From assembly GCA_044375275.1 (NCBI GenBank), contig JBILMZ010000051.1:1-17688 (forward strand): 17,688 nt of DNA. Direction: 5' to 3'. A model generated the notes under the pieces. That model searched no databases. It had not been told where the DNA came from and was given only the letters and a program-made list of their open reading frames with translations. The DNA comes from SZUA-430 sp044375275 (GTDB taxonomy: Bacteria; Pseudomonadota; Alphaproteobacteria; Micropepsales; Micropepsaceae). Position 1 is the stretch's first letter. Every line of letters starts with the position of its first letter. This document shows positions 15,080-17,688 of the stretch, one piece after another. A program made the position numbers and the translations under genes.

Positions 15080-16058
15080 TTCTCCGGCGAGTCCGGCGCC
15101 TGAACAGAAGAACCCCGGGTCTTCGACGCGGCCCACGAAGTGGCCCAGCGGCCTTGTCGCCCTGATCAACCGCTTTGTCCGGGGCAAGGACGAATCAGCC
15201 CAGCTGCGTGAGAGCCTCGAGGAAGTCATCGAGCAGAGCGATGCCGAGGACCGGCCGCTTGCGCGCGAAGAGCGCTCGATGATGCTGAACATCCTGCATT
15301 TCGGCGAGTTGACGGTGGCTGACATCATGGTGCCGCGCGCCGACATCATCGGGGTCGAGGCCAGCACGTCCCTTGATGACCTGGTCCGCATTTTCCGAGA
15401 CGCACAGCATTCGCGCCTTCCGGTATACCGCCTCTCGCTCGATAACCCGATCGGGATGGTCCACATCAAGGACCTGATCGGCCTGGCTGTTCCCGAAAGT
15501 GAAGGCGCCCTTCATCCGAAGGCCATACAGGACATTCGCCGGGATGTACTGTTCGTCCCGCCCTCGATGCCTGTTGTGAACCTGCTCGTGAAGATGCAGG
15601 CCACACGCGTCCACCTGGCGCTCGTGATCGACGAGTATGGTGGAACGGACGGGCTTGTCTCGATCGAAGACATCGTCGAGCAGATTGTCGGCGACATCGA
15701 AGACGAGCACGATACCGACGAGGCGCAAAGCATTACGCCGCGCGGGCCGGGCGAGTATGACGCCAGTGCGCGAACGGACCTTGAGGAGCTCGAGCGGCTC
15801 CTGGGTTTCAAGCTGGCCGACGAAGAAGACGCCGAAGAAATCGACACGCTTGCAGGCCTGGTCTTCTCGCTGGTTGGCCGCGTTCCCCAGCGCGGGGAGA
15901 TCGTCAAGCATCCCAGCGGCGTGGAATTCGAAGTGCTAGAGGCTGATCCTCGCCGCCTGCGACGCGTGCGAATCAGGACCGCGACAGCATCCAGCGCAGC
16001 ACGACAGGCTGCGGAAGTGACATCAGCCGGACCATTGCCAGCCCAAGTCGATGGCTAG
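15072..16058 (+). CDS. corC: CorC-type CBS-domain protein (hemolysin family, transporter-associated domain)
   Basis: 328 residues from GTG 15072; no N-terminal membrane domain, as in E. coli CorC (YbeX), so probably cytosolic or peripheral. A proline-rich start and ERSMMLNILHFGELTVADIMVPR lead into a CBS pair (about 84-140 and 158-215; VIDEYGGTDGLVSIEDIVEQIVGDIEDEH is the second CBS end). The C-terminal CorC_HlyC domain covers about 228-308 with TLAGLVFSLVGRVP. Long named for magnesium/cobalt efflux, the ybeX product has also been tied to ribosome metabolism, which fits its place after ybeZ-ybeY. ATG 15024 and 15051 are alternative starts. It overlaps ybeY by eight bases and lnt by eight. Confidence 0.93.
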   Translation: MPDSPASPAPEQKNPGSSTRPTKWPSGLVALINRFVRGKDESAQLRESLEEVIEQSDAEDRPLAREERSMMLNILHFGELTVADIMVPRADIIGVEASTSLDDLVRIFRDAQHSRLPVYRLSLDNPIGMVHIKDLIGLAVPESEGALHPKAIQDIRRDVLFVPPSMPVVNLLVKMQATRVHLALVIDEYGGTDGLVSIEDIVEQIVGDIEDEHDTDEAQSITPRGPGEYDASARTDLEELERLLGFKLADEEDAEEIDTLAGLVFSLVGRVPQRGEIVKHPSGVEFEVLEADPRRLRRVRIRTATASSAARQAAEVTSAGPLPAQVDG

Positions 16059-17634
16059 TCTTCAGGCCTGGATCCATGGCGGCGTGTCAATTGTCCGCTG
16101 GTTCCAGCAACTGGGTGGGCGGCGACGCCTGCTGGTGGCTGCCGTGCTGGGCGGCGTCACGGGACTTGGCTTCGCCCCCTTTCATCTCTGGCCCTTGTGG
16201 TTCCTCACCTTGCCCGGCCTCGTGTGGAGCATCGACTCGATCCGGCCTGCGGGCTGGCGTGGCGCGCTGTCCGTCGGTTGGGGCTTTGGCTTCGGGTACT
16301 TTCTCGTGGGCATGCACTGGATCGGGTTTCCGTTTGTCGTCGACACCGACCGGCACGCCTGGATGCTCCCGTTTGCCATCGTGCTGTTTCCCGCCGGCCT
16401 TGCCCTCTTCTGGGGGGCGGCCGTGGTGGTGGCTGCCAGGTTCTGGCATGCGGGAGCGGGTCGTGTTGCGCTTCTGGCTGCGTGCCTGTCGGGTTTCGAG
16501 TGGCTGCGCGGCCATATCCTGACGGGCCTGCCGTGGAACCTGCCCGGCTATGTGTGGTCGGGCTCCGACACGATGGTGCAGTCTGCGGCGCTGTACGGTA
16601 TCTATGGCCTCAGCCTTGTCACGTTGCTGATCCTGTCGTCCCCGGCAGTGATGATGACCGCATCCGGGACGCCGTGGCGGCGCGGCTGGATTGCGCCGCT
16701 CGCGGGGCTTGCATGCCTCGTGGTGCTTTGGGTCACGGGTATGTCCCGCATTCCGACCGAAGCTTCACCCGTCTTTGAAAATGTCTCCGTCCGGCTCGTG
16801 CAGCCCAATGTCCCGCAGCACGAAAAGTGGAAGCCGGAATTCGTGATGCGCAACTGGCAGCAGCTCGTGCAGCTGTCGACGGGGCCCGGACTGAAGGATG
16901 GAGCGATTATCGTATGGCCCGAAGCCGCGCCGCCTTTTTTCATTCTGTCAACTGATGGGGCTCTTGAGGCGGTGGCCTCGTTCCTGCCTGACAAGAGCGT
17001 GCTTCTCACCGGCACGCAGCGCGTGGAGCGGGGCGAACCCAATCGCTATTTCAACAGCATGGCTGCGATTGACGGGCAGGGGCGGGTGATCGCCACGCAT
17101 GACAAGTCTCATCTGGTTCCGTTCGGCGAGTATCTTCCGCTGTTCCAGCTGCTACAGCCGCTGGGCATCACGCAACTTACGGGATCGCATGGAGGGTTCT
17201 CGGAAGGTGCCGGCGTGCGGACCATCCAGATCGAGGGCTTGCCGTCGTTCGGTGTCCTCATCTGCTACGAGATCATATTTCCCGGCAATGTCGTGGAACC
17301 GGGTGCGCGCCCGCAGTGGCTCGTGAACATGACCGATGATTCGTGGTTCGGTCCCTGGGCGGGTCCTTTCCAGCATCTCGGGATCGCCAAAGTGAGGGCG
17401 GTAGAGGAGGGGTTGTCGGTCGCTCGCGCTGCAAATACCGGTATTTCAGCGATGATCGACCCCTACGGCCGAATCATTGCATCGCTGGAACTCGACAGAC
17501 CAGGCGTTGTAGACGCCCCGCTTCCCCGACCGATTGAGTCCACGGTTTATTCCCTCGCCGGAGACGCGATTTATTTCATCATGATGCTCGCGCTTGTTGG
17601 CCTGGGAGGCCGTTTTTCCCGCACTACCCCTTAA
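16051..17634 (+). CDS. lnt: Apolipoprotein N-acyltransferase
   Basis: Integral inner-membrane enzyme that adds the third acyl chain to the N-terminal cysteine of lipoproteins. 527 residues. Multiple hydrophobic segments fill residues about 28-235, a nitrilase-like periplasmic domain covers about 245-485, and a last membrane helix is near 500-520. The catalytic triad is E291 (VWPEAAPPF), K352 (HDKSHLVPFGEY) and C405 (LICYEIIFP), corresponding to E267, K335 and C387 in E. coli. ATG 16051 overlaps the corC stop by eight bases (ATGGCTAG), so translational coupling is likely. It ends the visible operon chain. Confidence 0.97.
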   Translation: MASLQAWIHGGVSIVRWFQQLGGRRRLLVAAVLGGVTGLGFAPFHLWPLWFLTLPGLVWSIDSIRPAGWRGALSVGWGFGFGYFLVGMHWIGFPFVVDTDRHAWMLPFAIVLFPAGLALFWGAAVVVAARFWHAGAGRVALLAACLSGFEWLRGHILTGLPWNLPGYVWSGSDTMVQSAALYGIYGLSLVTLLILSSPAVMMTASGTPWRRGWIAPLAGLACLVVLWVTGMSRIPTEASPVFENVSVRLVQPNVPQHEKWKPEFVMRNWQQLVQLSTGPGLKDGAIIVWPEAAPPFFILSTDGALEAVASFLPDKSVLLTGTQRVERGEPNRYFNSMAAIDGQGRVIATHDKSHLVPFGEYLPLFQLLQPLGITQLTGSHGGFSEGAGVRTIQIEGLPSFGVLICYEIIFPGNVVEPGARPQWLVNMTDDSWFGPWAGPFQHLGIAKVRAVEEGLSVARAANTGISAMIDPYGRIIASLELDRPGVVDAPLPRPIESTVYSLAGDAIYFIMMLALVGLGGRFSRTTP

Positions 17635-17640
17635 AGGCAG

Positions 17641-17679
17641 TTGACCGTTACAACGATGTAGCATTAAGTGAGAATCATT
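17641..17679 (+). promoter_or_regulatory. Possible promoter and Fur-box-like core after lnt
   Basis: TTGACC (17641-17646), five of six for a -35 box, is followed 17 bases later by TTAAGT (17664-17669), a poor -10. Partly overlapping this, TGAGAATCATT (17669-17679) equals the 11-base centre of the classical gammaproteobacterial Fur box, but the flanks do not match. The gene it would serve starts beyond the window; in related genomes an XRE-type regulator and metK usually follow. Confidence 0.3.
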
Positions 17680-17688
17680 GAGACTGAG

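Noticed and set aside
17599..17617. GGCC/GGCC hairpin with five T near the end of lnt as a terminator
   Set aside because: The stem is only four bases and the sequence is explained by codons for GLGGRFS within lnt.
1..17688. Defence system, CRISPR array, insertion sequence, prophage or tRNA genes
   Set aside because: No repeat-spacer pattern, transposase, integrase, terminal inverted repeats or cloverleaf was found; the genes are all conserved housekeeping families in an expected order.

Overview
The window is a stretch of chromosomal housekeeping DNA from an alphaproteobacterium. The codon use is GC-rich, and the gene order strongly resembles that of Rhizobiales and related orders: malic enzyme diverging from mutS, then glnD, trpS, a UspA protein, a NifU/Nfu protein, tsaB, rimI, fur/mur, plsC, miaB, phoH, ybeY, corC and lnt. 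The genus cannot be fixed from sequence reading alone. No mobile element, prophage, CRISPR array, rRNA or tRNA was seen, and no gene looks broken. maeB is cut by the left edge.

Layout. Positions 1-737 (minus strand) hold the first 245 codons of an NADP-type malic enzyme. Everything else is on the plus strand. mutS (849-3587) is followed by a 284-base gap with two perfect inverted repeats, then glnD (3872-6673). A 103-base gap with a nested hairpin leads to trpS (6777-7790), a short Usp protein (7828-8328), and a two-domain Nfu iron-sulfur carrier (8439-9005). A RutE-like nitroreductase (TTG start, 9056-9646) overlaps tsaB (9643-10308) by four bases, and tsaB overlaps rimI (10305-10775) by four. 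fur/mur (10833-11273) and plsC (11282-12163) form a tight pair, followed by a candidate terminator. The last block, miaB-phoH-ybeY-corC-lnt (12238-17634), is a chain in which every junction overlaps. The final 54 bases are non-coding, with a possible promoter and a Fur-box-like core.

How the genes work together. Several act on translation and RNA: trpS charges tRNA(Trp), tsaB serves the t6A modification, rimI acetylates ribosomal or other protein N-termini, miaB thiomethylates i6A37 in tRNA, and ybeY with phoH acts in rRNA maturation and ribosome quality control. MiaB is a radical-SAM iron-sulfur enzyme, so the nearby Nfu carrier and Fur/Mur regulator are a sensible neighbourhood. plsC and lnt make phospholipid and mature lipoproteins, and CorC lies between ybeY and lnt as in many proteobacteria. 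glnD senses nitrogen and mutS repairs mismatches.

I found no convincing undescribed system. Points worth a second look are the absence of murJ between glnD and trpS (where I would expect it from related genomes), the structured glnD leader and glnD-trpS gap, the RutE-like enzyme away from any rut gene, a lysine in the acetyl-CoA loop of RimI, the AT-rich codon patch over the YbeY zinc site, and the Fur-box-like sequence at the right edge.
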